A program made the position numbers and the translations under genes. From Methylocystaceae bacterium (lineage in GTDB: Bacteria > Pseudomonadota > Alphaproteobacteria > Rhizobiales > Beijerinckiaceae), in assembly GCA_009773555.1 (NCBI GenBank), contig WSXZ01000011.1, positions 1 through 32,931 of the forward strand: 32,931 nt of DNA, written 5' to 3'. Below, piece by piece: positions 9,601 to 15,186 of the stretch. The notes below the pieces were generated by a model. It ran no database searches. It saw only the letters and a list, made by a program, of their open reading frames with translations, and was not told the DNA's origin. Position 1 is the first letter of the stretch. The number at the start of each line of letters is the position of its first letter.

Positions 9601-9752
9601 CGACCGCCGATCGCTACGTCCAGCACTTCGAGGATCTGCTCATCGAAACAAGCCGCGGCGACCACGACGGCTCGAAAGCGCTCGACCTGCTAACGGGCGA
9701 CGCCGGCAAGGTTTACACCATGCTCAGCCACGCCTCCGGACGCTTCGAATAG
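3699..9752 (+). CDS. giant two-TM coiled-coil protein, GPR/RgsE-like growth pole ring protein
   Basis: The 2017-residue protein has a low-complexity cytoplasmic N-terminus (1-100), two membrane segments at about 107-127 and 145-165, and then about 1,700 residues of almost uninterrupted charged, alanine- and glutamate-rich helix. Within this lies an array of 33-residue repeats. A compact conserved C-terminal region (about 1909-2010, with LDIARMVDNAAVAELWRRY and FEEIRRRYRVDQAFRATADRY) closes it. This order and length match the growth pole ring protein (GPR, about 2,100 residues) of Agrobacterium and RgsE of Sinorhizobium. Those proteins form a ring at the growing pole and are needed for unipolar growth and rod shape. 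By family, this one should be an inner-membrane scaffold with the long helix in the cytoplasm. The match is from memory of architecture, not an alignment. Automatic labels for such proteins are often apolipoprotein- or kinesin-like. It ends 8 bases before a convergent gene. Confidence 0.8.
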   Translation: MATSGKIQDAASAALTAIEEALDIGAPPDAAGAADEANNRSGPAQSPRGEAHAGEQRRPASAYGEQQSRVQPQAGAMAPALAPANDDRRTVGELRQALQIKPNRSIMAVTFASMGLWAACWALYVYFHQGEILDSDGLTLAPKPVLTLAALIAPLVFLFLTGLMARRAHEMRLIANSMTEVAIRLIEPETVATEQVVSLSQAIRREAASMGDGIERALARAGELEVIVRTEVTNLERSYTENERRIRLLIDELTREREAIVVNADNARTALFGARETLSQELATTSVHLAEAVSQAGARVTSSLGSKGEEIRLALDEAGDAFESTLSSHGERVLIALTQTGDEVAQKVTGASEDVSRRFADGVEEVGRKLEAASEAIAGDFGARGQDVLERFEELGASFSEAIGGQGERIVAQLAETGGALRETIETQGGAFERSLAETQERLTTRVAEHVENAKATFETAETRIVGLLEDTHQKAQNEFAMRGQALHESISRSLNQSSTALVEQVDAVQARFVAAASEAVSAIGEHGDRVNETLADNFQAFEQTVLGRGGDVAERIAERGLQIETTLAERLAAFEDAVMRNSAEAAMRVAEHGDRVSSVISDGLAAFEDTFARHGEDVVSRVAEHSERAATTVATQLAAFETVVALRSEELAQSVGEHSERATSALSTQLAAFEESVNSRSGEIAERVSEQSERATATLSAQLAAFEEAVTQHSDDVATRVTEHGGRATSTIATQLAAFEDTVARHSEEIAQRVSEHGERATSTLTSQLAAFEESVVRHSDDIALRVSEQSERATSTLTAELASFEDAVTRHGEQIAQRVGEQSERATSTISAQLAAFETSISRHGDEVAERVGERGERAASTLSAQLAAFGEAVERHSEEITQRVSEHGERATVAFSQGLSTFEDVVARQGEDLAARVAARTERAAAELGGKLAAFEDSLARNSGQVSDAVAQSLEAIENVLVRQGGEIAQRLAAHAGSAEVDLAEKLGSFEDAVKRHSESVASVVGEHATRVDQLLDERLNALETAGMLVAKTMETTRELALQEFETHGAALRDKLRQSVADASSALAENAATMHERFANTASDAVLAIATQGERLHELVNDRFGAFENAVLSESKDVVASLADHGERIAVTLGEQLTQFENALLRDGGELADRVSAQAERLSAELTQRFAVVEDVIGGKGTQLVDNLTTRTIDAAARLDVQAQEITHRIDDQLQSLDETIRMQGGALVERLSAQVEHYNARIGDNSRHFADEIGARLAEIDGAIENKGGHLVEKLGARAIDIASTMSNKIEAFENVANARTMEAADRIDELVGRVDAGLGVGGQMLQEALSKHAAEVARVMEDGGRQVMQTLDAKIKDVDWVLLSRSSELAHTIASRTEEINEALGGHAKELETTLDGRIALLENNVISRLGAVSSEIDEGGRLVVDTIGARLQDIKDVLAVARHEFDTTLHARTGDLGQSLAERVAEISGALDERLTQMQIVLDARGGAVAQELTSIGDLVATAVENSSAALVSRLGVKRDELTNALDASREALALTLETSAQTSIAALLETNEKIRAELPTLLDTLGETNASLHAVIDKTGGNLVTLEHELGRRLAEFHGALNEASTQVEHISAVAGGTMQDANAIVAALDERQHTLAQSAEKLAQSQEALDAVMAARRRSLEDLVTLIEGRRAEFESAMTQFSELMDRSFRSIETRSRDLGGELSETSRQTADLIETRFAAVRAAAEGEREQTSEALRAAFSETNEEITRLFGDARSKFDAATDDIRGLARNIHREIEETREEVRRGATEIPRETAEQAAALRRVVGDQVKALNELTDIVARSGRVYDIAEQSAPPLRQPALDQATRAEHAAPRVSQNRTAEPTREPQGGWLSNLLARASFDDAAPQPPRQARSLATAGALDSLTLDIARMVDNAAVAELWRRYQRGEKGGLFGRRLYTAQGHQTFEEIRRRYRVDQAFRATADRYVQHFEDLLIETSRGDHDGSKALDLLTGDAGKVYTMLSHASGRFE
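5283..6569 (+). repeat. tandem 33-residue (99-bp) coding repeats in the GPR-like gene
   Basis: Twelve in-register units run from 5283 to 6470, each exactly 99 bases, and a thirteenth starts at 6471 and then drifts. A unit reads approximately ERATSTLxxQLAAF, then EEAVxRHSEEIAQRVSEHG. Constant positions include LAAFE and a histidine-serine or histidine-glycine pair near the middle. The period of 33 is three hendecads (11-mers), the spacing seen in apolipoprotein-type amphipathic helices and some right-handed coiled coils. The units differ at many bases, so the array is old protein-level repetition, not a recent DNA duplication. Confidence 0.85.
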
Positions 9753-9760
9753 CCAGAGCC

Positions 9761-11314
9761 CTATTCGATCGATTCCGGCGGCTCGGCGCCGATGCGCGCT
9801 TCAAAAGCGACTTCGGCGCGCAGATTGTCGAGGTCGCGACCGATCGTCGCGACGGCCAGCAACCTGTCGCCTTTGAAGTAGGAAACGGCGCAGTCGGCGG
9901 CGGCCGGATCGCCTGACATCTCCAGCCGGTCCCACGACGCGGCGTTTCCGATATAGGATATCGCCTCGTCGTAATGCTGGCTCCAGAAGAACGGCGCGGC
10001 GTCGAACTTTTCCTTGCGGCCGAGAATGTTGCGCGCGGCTGTTTGTCCCTGACGTTCAGCGACCACCCAATGTTCGACGCGTATCCGCTCGCCCGTGATC
10101 TTGTCGGGCCAGCTGGCGATGTCGCCGGCGGCGTAAATATCGGGCGCGCTCGTCTGCAGATATTCGTCGACGAGCACGCCGCGGTCCACCGCGAGCCCCG
10201 CGGACTGCGCAAGCGAGAGATCCGGCTTCACCCCGACGCCGATGACCACGAGATCGGCGTCCAAGGTTGCGCCGCTTTTCAATTTGAGCGTGCGTTCGCC
10301 GATTTCCGTCGCCGTGTCCCCGAGATGGAAGATGACGCCGTGGCTCTCGTGGAGCTTTCTCACATGCGCGCCGATTTCGGGGCCGAGAATGCGCGCCATT
10401 GGTATCTCCTCGGGCGCAATGACGCGCACGTCGAGACCGCGGGCGCGCAGCGACGCCGCCACCTCAAGGCCGATGAAGCTCGCGCCGATCACCGCCACGC
10501 GGCGCGCGCCGGCGCAGGCGGCGATGAGACGGTCGGCGTCGGCGAGCGAGCGCAGATAATGAACGTGGCTCCGTTCCGCCCCCGGCGTCGGCAGCTTTAC
10601 GGGAAAGGCGCCCGTGGAGAGCAGCAGCGCGTCGTAAGACAGCGCCGCCCCGTCAGCGAGCGTCAACCGCTTGCCCGCCGGATCGAGCGACTCGACGCGC
10701 TGCCCGAGACGTAGCTGCACGCCATTGTCTCGATACCAGGCGGGGTCGCGCAATGGCAGCCAGTCCGCCTGCGCGGTTCCGGCCAAATAATCCTTCGAGA
10801 GATTGGGCCGATCGTACGGCTCGGCCACATCGGCGCTGATCAGCTCCAGAATGCCGTCATAACCCTCCGCCCTCAGCATCTGCGCAGCGGCGAAGCCCGC
10901 GGCGCCGCCGCCGACGATGACGACGCCGCGCGGCTCGGCGGCACCCTTGCGCTCAGGGCGCGCGGGGTCCGGCAGCCTTTCGCGCGCAAACACCCTTCCA
11001 CCAGCCTGCTCGACCCGCCACCGCGGCAGCGGATCAAAGGCGGGCGCGCGCAACGCGCGGCCGCTGCGCAAGCTGAAACAGGCATGGTGCCAGGGGCACC
11101 GGATCGAGCCGCCGACCACGAGGCCCTCGGCCAAGGGCCCATGATAATGCGTGCAATGGGCGCCGATCACGAAGAACGCGTCACCCTGTCGCGCCATCAC
11201 GGCGTCCTCGCCCGCCACATGACCAAGCAACGGGCGACCTTCGGAAATTTCGGCGGGAGCGACTCCCTGCGTGAAGTCGGGGCCCTCGGGCTGACTGCGC
11301 CCCTCTTCCGTCAT
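9761..11314 (-). CDS. Rieske-fused FAD/NAD(P)-dependent ferredoxin reductase
   Basis: The 517-residue protein begins with a Rieske [2Fe-2S] domain (residues about 15-115) with ligands C54-x-H56 and C73-x-x-H76. A pyridine nucleotide-disulfide oxidoreductase module follows: the FAD-binding GGGAAG at 135-140, a second dinucleotide fold with GASFIGLEVA, the FAD-contacting AAGDIA, and a C-terminal reductase domain. This is the layout of BphA4-like ferredoxin reductases with a fused Rieske domain, also seen in the AIFM3 family. They pass electrons from NAD(P)H to a ferredoxin or oxygenase. No oxygenase is adjacent, so the acceptor is unknown. ATG 11314 follows a GGGAGAG ribosome binding site. It converges with the GPR-like gene with an 8-base gap. 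Confidence 0.9.
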   Translation of the reverse strand: MTEEGRSQPEGPDFTQGVAPAEISEGRPLLGHVAGEDAVMARQGDAFFVIGAHCTHYHGPLAEGLVVGGSIRCPWHHACFSLRSGRALRAPAFDPLPRWRVEQAGGRVFARERLPDPARPERKGAAEPRGVVIVGGGAAGFAAAQMLRAEGYDGILELISADVAEPYDRPNLSKDYLAGTAQADWLPLRDPAWYRDNGVQLRLGQRVESLDPAGKRLTLADGAALSYDALLLSTGAFPVKLPTPGAERSHVHYLRSLADADRLIAACAGARRVAVIGASFIGLEVAASLRARGLDVRVIAPEEIPMARILGPEIGAHVRKLHESHGVIFHLGDTATEIGERTLKLKSGATLDADLVVIGVGVKPDLSLAQSAGLAVDRGVLVDEYLQTSAPDIYAAGDIASWPDKITGERIRVEHWVVAERQGQTAARNILGRKEKFDAAPFFWSQHYDEAISYIGNAASWDRLEMSGDPAAADCAVSYFKGDRLLAVATIGRDLDNLRAEVAFEARIGAEPPESIE

Positions 11315-11668
11315 GTCGCTCTCTCCCGTTCCGCGCCGTTCGCGCCGTGCGCGCCGCCTATTGCCACGCTTACTAAAGAGGGCGGCGCTTGAAGAGAGGC
11401 AAGCCTCGATCTGGACGGAAGCGATCGTGATTCGTCAAGAAACGAACATTTGTCACCTTTTTAACGACGAGAGATGCTCTGCAATCAGCATCGACCGCCC
11501 TGGAACCATCAAAAATTGTGACATTGCCGCCACACTAATTAGAACAATTATTCGTCAGGGCTTTATTTGCTTAACGATTAAGCAGATGCGCGGACGTTGG
11601 GCTTGAACGGAACTCCGCTCGCGAGTGATATCAAACAGATCTCGCCTCCCAGACGGAGTTTCCCAGCT
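11315..11668. promoter_or_regulatory. intergenic region with promoters for the reductase and the porin
   Basis: This 354-base gap separates divergent genes. From about 11440 to 11590 it is clearly AT-richer than the surroundings. It contains CTAATTAG at 11535-11542 and the 17-bp palindrome at 11568-11584. A short open frame (11313-11606) shows no protein-like features and is not called. No -10/-35 pair is certain. The porin ribosome binding site is probably the GGAG about 12 bases before its ATG. Confidence 0.6.
11568..11584. promoter_or_regulatory. 17-bp perfect palindrome, candidate operator
   Basis: The sequence TGCTTAA-CGA-TTAAGCA is a perfect inverted repeat with 7-base arms and a 3-base centre, 85 bases before the porin ATG. 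The size and symmetry suit a dimeric helix-turn-helix regulator. No T tract follows it, so it is not a terminator. The regulator is unknown. Confidence 0.45.
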
Positions 11669-13291
11669 ATGAAGTGGCCCTATCTTTCGACCGTCGCTGC
11701 ACTCTCGCTAGCAACCAGCCTCACGAGCGCTGCGCATGCTCAGTCGAAGTTGATGGAGGTCGACCCGACTCTCATCGAAGAGAATCAACCCGCGCCTCCG
11801 TCTGCGGCCGCGCGCGTCAAGAAAGGCCGGATCGTCAAGGGTCCGGCCGTGGCGCCGACGCCGGGATGGCTCGATACGCTGAGCATCGACGGCTACATCG
11901 AAGGCGGCGTCGCCGTCAACTTCAATCAGCCATTCAACAAGCTGAACTGGGGCCACCTCTATACGGACCGCGCCAACTGGCCGACGTTCAACGGCGCCCT
12001 CCTGACCGTGCAGCGTCCGCTCGATCCCAAGGCCGAAGGTTACGACTTCGGCTTCAAGTTCCAGGGCATGATCGGCGAGGACATGCGCTACAACCACTAC
12101 CTCGGCGTTCTCGATTATGCGATCGCCTCGCGCACGCAGATCGGACCGATCGAGGCCAATGTCCAGGCGCATTTTCCGTGGATTAGCCCGATCAGCGAAG
12201 GCGGCGTCGACCTCAAGGTGGGCATGTTCGCCACCTACAACGGCGCGGAAGTGATCCCGGCGAAAGACAATCTGTTTTACAGCCACTCCTACATCTTCAA
12301 CTACGGTCCGTTTATTCACACCGGCGCAATGCTCACCACCCACGTCAAGCCCTGGCTCGACGTCTATACGGGCGTGACCAGCGGCGTGAACACGAGCCTT
12401 GGTTGGCCTGGGGACAACAACGCCGCCGCCTCGTTTCACGGCGGTTTCGGCTTCAACCTGCTCGACGGCAATCTGACCATTATGGCGATCACCCATACCG
12501 GTCCCGAGAACCAGAGGCAGACCGACCCGCTCGGCGTCGGCTGGCCGGTTGGTTTCGCCAACGGATTCCCCTTCACCGAGACCGGCTGGCCAAACGCCCT
12601 GACGGCGGGTTGGCCGTTCAACCAGGGCGGTTTCGGCGCCCCTGGCCTCTGCGCGTGCAACGTCAACACGGCGATCCGTTCGTTCAACAACCTCACGACG
12701 ACCTGGAAGGCGACCGAGAATCTGACGTTCATCACCGACATCAGCTTCATGCTGGAAAGCGGCTGGAATCCGAGCTCCTTCGGCCTGCCGCAGAAGGCTT
12801 GGGGCGCGGCCAACGCCATTACCGGCACGGGATTCTGGGGAACGGCGCCGGCCTATCCGATGGGCGCGCGCGCCTTCGGCATCGCCCAATATTTCTCCTA
12901 CAAGATCAACGATATCTTCAAGCTCAACGGGCGCGCCGAATTCTATCGCGACAACAACAACTTCTTCGTCAGCGCCTATCCGGGCTATTACGACGCGGTC
13001 AATCTGGCGCACGGCTTCTGGTGTCCGTCCTGCATCAACCAGAACCTGGGAACGGGCCTTTACGCCAACAGGCCGGTTTATTCCGGCACGAGCTATCTCG
13101 CCTTCACGCTCGGTATGACGATCACCCCGGAACTGCCAAAGATGCCATTCATCACCGGCCTGATCATCCGGCCGGAGCTGCGTTGGGACACGACCGTCAA
13201 TGGCACCACGCCGTTCTTCAGCCGCAACGGCCTGAGCTCAAACCAGGGCATGTTCAATATGGACGTGATCATTCCCTTCACGCTTCTCTAG
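11669..13291 (+). CDS. outer-membrane beta-barrel porin, BBP2/OmpL-like family
   Basis: The 540-residue protein has a Sec signal peptide with cleavage after AAHA-Q and a short proline-rich linker. The rest is barrel-like: alternating aromatic strands such as SIDGYIEGGVAVNF, FGFKFQGMIGED and GRAEFYRDNN, and a terminal strand region at PELRWDTT...MFNMDVIIPFTLL. It resembles the putative beta-barrel porin-2 family and should form a diffusion channel in the outer membrane. Two cysteine pairs stand out, C328-A-C330 and C452-P-S-C455, in glycine/tryptophan-rich parts that are probably loops. ATG 11669 is chosen because the signal peptide starts there, with GGAG upstream. A strong terminator follows 28 bases after the stop. 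Confidence 0.8.
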   Translation: MKWPYLSTVAALSLATSLTSAAHAQSKLMEVDPTLIEENQPAPPSAAARVKKGRIVKGPAVAPTPGWLDTLSIDGYIEGGVAVNFNQPFNKLNWGHLYTDRANWPTFNGALLTVQRPLDPKAEGYDFGFKFQGMIGEDMRYNHYLGVLDYAIASRTQIGPIEANVQAHFPWISPISEGGVDLKVGMFATYNGAEVIPAKDNLFYSHSYIFNYGPFIHTGAMLTTHVKPWLDVYTGVTSGVNTSLGWPGDNNAAASFHGGFGFNLLDGNLTIMAITHTGPENQRQTDPLGVGWPVGFANGFPFTETGWPNALTAGWPFNQGGFGAPGLCACNVNTAIRSFNNLTTTWKATENLTFITDISFMLESGWNPSSFGLPQKAWGAANAITGTGFWGTAPAYPMGARAFGIAQYFSYKINDIFKLNGRAEFYRDNNNFFVSAYPGYYDAVNLAHGFWCPSCINQNLGTGLYANRPVYSGTSYLAFTLGMTITPELPKMPFITGLIIRPELRWDTTVNGTTPFFSRNGLSSNQGMFNMDVIIPFTLL

Positions 13292-13319
13292 AACGCAGTT
13301 TTCAAGAGATCCGAAACAA

Positions 13320-13349
13320 GCCGCCCGGTCCGCCGGGCGGCTTTTTATT
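13320..13349. terminator. Rho-independent terminator, probably bidirectional
   Basis: A perfect 9-bp stem, GCCGCCCGG and CCGGGCGGC, with a TCCG loop spans 13320-13341 and is followed by TTTTTATT on the plus strand, ending the porin transcript. Read on the minus strand the same stem is followed by TTGTTTC, so it can also stop the convergent operon. The TAA of the minus-strand gene at 13345-13347 lies in the plus-strand T tract. Confidence 0.88.
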
Positions 13350-14340
13350 GTGGAAGTTCGTCGTTTGCGTGAGTGCGCGGCTGATCGCGCATGAGAATTT
13401 CGACGTCCGAGTCCTTGGTCGACTGCACGCGGAAAGTGCCCTGATAGGTTTTGCCCTCGTGGCGCGCGATGGCGACATATTCGCCTTCGGCCAAAACGAG
13501 CGAAGGGAAAGCGCCGATCATCTCGCGGATGACGTCGCCGCCCGGCGTGAGCACCGAAAAGCTCGTATTGGCGAGCGCCTCGCCGCCGGGCTGCTTGACG
13601 AGTTTCAAGGTCATAGTCGCGGCGCGATGGCGCAGGGTCGCCTCGATCAGCTTTCCGGCCGGGATTTTCAAATCCGCCGTAACTACGGAGTTGGTCTGGT
13701 TTGTCCCGCCCTGGGCGCCCTGCCCCGTGTCGAGCAAAGTGGACACGACGTGATAGGCGCCCTCGGGGAGGCAGATCACGTCATCGGAGTTGGCGTTGGC
13801 GAGAATGAGCTTCGCTTCGGAATTGCCGCGCTCCGGCACATAGATCGAAATTGACAGCCGCTGTGCGGGGATTTGCGCGTCGCCCAGCTTGTCGATGAGC
13901 TTCAGCCCGCCGGCGTTCAGAACGATCCGCTCGGAAACATTGCCGCCCTCTATGGCGACGCGGCGCGTGACGCCGGCAAGCCCATAGGCGGCGTGGACGA
14001 TATAGGAGCCATCCGGCAGCGGCAGCGTCGGAGTCGCCTCTTCCGACTGCGCAACGAGCTTGTGCGATCCGTCCGGCTGAGCGCTCTCCTCGAAGACACG
14101 CCAAACCAGGCCCGAGTGGACCGGCTGCTGGTCATTGGCGGCAAGCGTCGCGCTCAGCCGCAGCGCCGCTCGTCTTTCGGTCGGCGGCGCGGCCGGTCCA
14201 GCCGCTTCGCCGGCGCTATGCGGCGGATGGGGACGGCGCGGCGGCTGTTGCTGCGCTTGCGCCGGTTCGGGGAGAAGCGCTGCGCCGGCGAGCGCCGCCG
14301 CGGCGGCCCGGCCCAGCGCGTCCAATCGGACTTTTTTCAT
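13345..14340 (-). CDS. conserved secreted protein of unknown function
   Basis: The 331-residue protein has a lysine-arginine start, an alanine-rich hydrophobic segment and a likely cleavage after AQA. A proline/histidine linker follows, then three related beta-rich segments with wording such as GLVWRVFEE, LPDGSYIVHAAYGLA, LPEGAYHVVSTL and LAEGEYVAIARHEGKTY. Each carries an (L)P/A-x-G-x-Y turn, as in small transthyretin- or carboxypeptidase-regulatory-like beta sandwiches. I recognise it as a conserved Hyphomicrobiales family with no known function. It starts 8 bases after the stop of the citrate-lyase-like gene, so the two are one operon. It ends at the shared terminator. Confidence 0.75.
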   Translation of the reverse strand: MKKVRLDALGRAAAAALAGAALLPEPAQAQQQPPRRPHPPHSAGEAAGPAAPPTERRAALRLSATLAANDQQPVHSGLVWRVFEESAQPDGSHKLVAQSEEATPTLPLPDGSYIVHAAYGLAGVTRRVAIEGGNVSERIVLNAGGLKLIDKLGDAQIPAQRLSISIYVPERGNSEAKLILANANSDDVICLPEGAYHVVSTLLDTGQGAQGGTNQTNSVVTADLKIPAGKLIEATLRHRAATMTLKLVKQPGGEALANTSFSVLTPGGDVIREMIGAFPSLVLAEGEYVAIARHEGKTYQGTFRVQSTKDSDVEILMRDQPRTHANDELPQ

Positions 14341-14348
14341 CGACCTGT

Positions 14349-15077
14349 CTATGCCGAGGATTGCGGTCTTTGTCGATTCTCGCCCGCCGGGAAGACCTCG
14401 TGGATGGCCGCGATCTGTCCGGGAAAAAGCGCCAAAGACCCCCGAAAACCGTCGCGGCGCGCCGCCGCATAGGCCTTATTTTCCCCCGTTGGGACGGGCG
14501 CAGCGAGCGCCGGAACGCCGGCCGAGGCCGCCGCGAGTACGACAGCCCCCCGCGCCATTTGGACAGCGGCGCCGTTACTCTCGGCAAGCCCCAGCGCCGC
14601 GCGCAGCCCGGCTTCGTCGAAAGCCAGCGCCGCCAGACGCGGTGACGCGCCGGCAAGGGAACGCAACGCCAACACGGCAACGGGATCGCCCCCGGCGAAA
14701 GCGCCGATCTTGGTCGCGCCGTCGGCGAGGCCGGCTTGCGCCTCGCGCACGGCGAGCTTTACCGACATGCGCTGCAGGCTCGCGGCGCCGTCGCAGGAGG
14801 GCAGAAAGACGCCGTCCGGTCCCGGGCCGAACAGCGCGTCGAGGTCGGCCTCGACGAGAGCGCTTTCAAGCGGGGCGACTTCCACGAAGAGTTTCGGCGC
14901 CGCGCTCTTGCCTCGCGCCTCCTTGATCAGCGCGCCGGCGCGCGCACGGGCGCTGCGCCGCGCCGCGTCTTCGGCGCAGGGGCCGAGCCGCAACAAAATC
15001 GCATCGGCGCCGCAAACGAGCGCCGCCGCGAGTTCCTCATCGCCGGCGTCGGACTCAAGGATCAAACAGGAGCGCAT
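14349..15077 (-). CDS. HpcH/HpaI aldolase/citrate lyase beta-like protein, probably catalytically degenerate
   Basis: The 242-residue protein fits the CitE-like TIM barrel: a start equal to the family MRSxLxxP segment, ALVCGADAILLRL, PDGVFLPSCDG, RLAALAFDEAGL, and the C-terminal PGQIAAIHEVF helix. Family members cleave or form beta-hydroxyacyl-CoA compounds using Mg2+ held by a Glu and an Asp. Here the usual LIETA-type segment reads IGAFAGGDP without the Glu, the GAEDL-type Asp segment reads FDEAGL, and the Arg of the RxN strand is absent (FVEV). I infer a pseudoenzyme or a changed chemistry. ATG 15077 is chosen over an open frame extending to 15176 because it aligns with the family start. 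The product is shorter than usual (270-300 residues). Confidence 0.65.
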   Translation of the reverse strand: MRSCLILESDAGDEELAAALVCGADAILLRLGPCAEDAARRSARARAGALIKEARGKSAAPKLFVEVAPLESALVEADLDALFGPGPDGVFLPSCDGAASLQRMSVKLAVREAQAGLADGATKIGAFAGGDPVAVLALRSLAGASPRLAALAFDEAGLRAALGLAESNGAAVQMARGAVVLAAASAGVPALAAPVPTGENKAYAAARRDGFRGSLALFPGQIAAIHEVFPAGENRQRPQSSA

Positions 15078-15186
15078 GCGCTTGGGGCTTGTTTCGGGAG
15101 ACCTCGGCCCACTTCTATCATGCTGAGCGGCCAGCGTGGCGAGAGCTGCGTTGACGGACCGCGGAGCGGCGCGCATAAGCGCCTCG

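Noticed and set aside
11313-11606. Open frame of 97 codons between the reductase and porin genes
   Set aside because: Covers the AT-rich promoter region, with no ribosome binding site and no coherent protein features.
11708-13012. Minus-strand open frame of 434 codons opposite the porin
   Set aside because: Antisense shadow; the plus strand has a signal peptide, barrel strands and a terminator.
12403-13854. Plus-strand open frame of 483 codons across the porin and the following gene
   Set aside because: It runs out of frame through the porin, across the terminator and antisense to the secreted protein.
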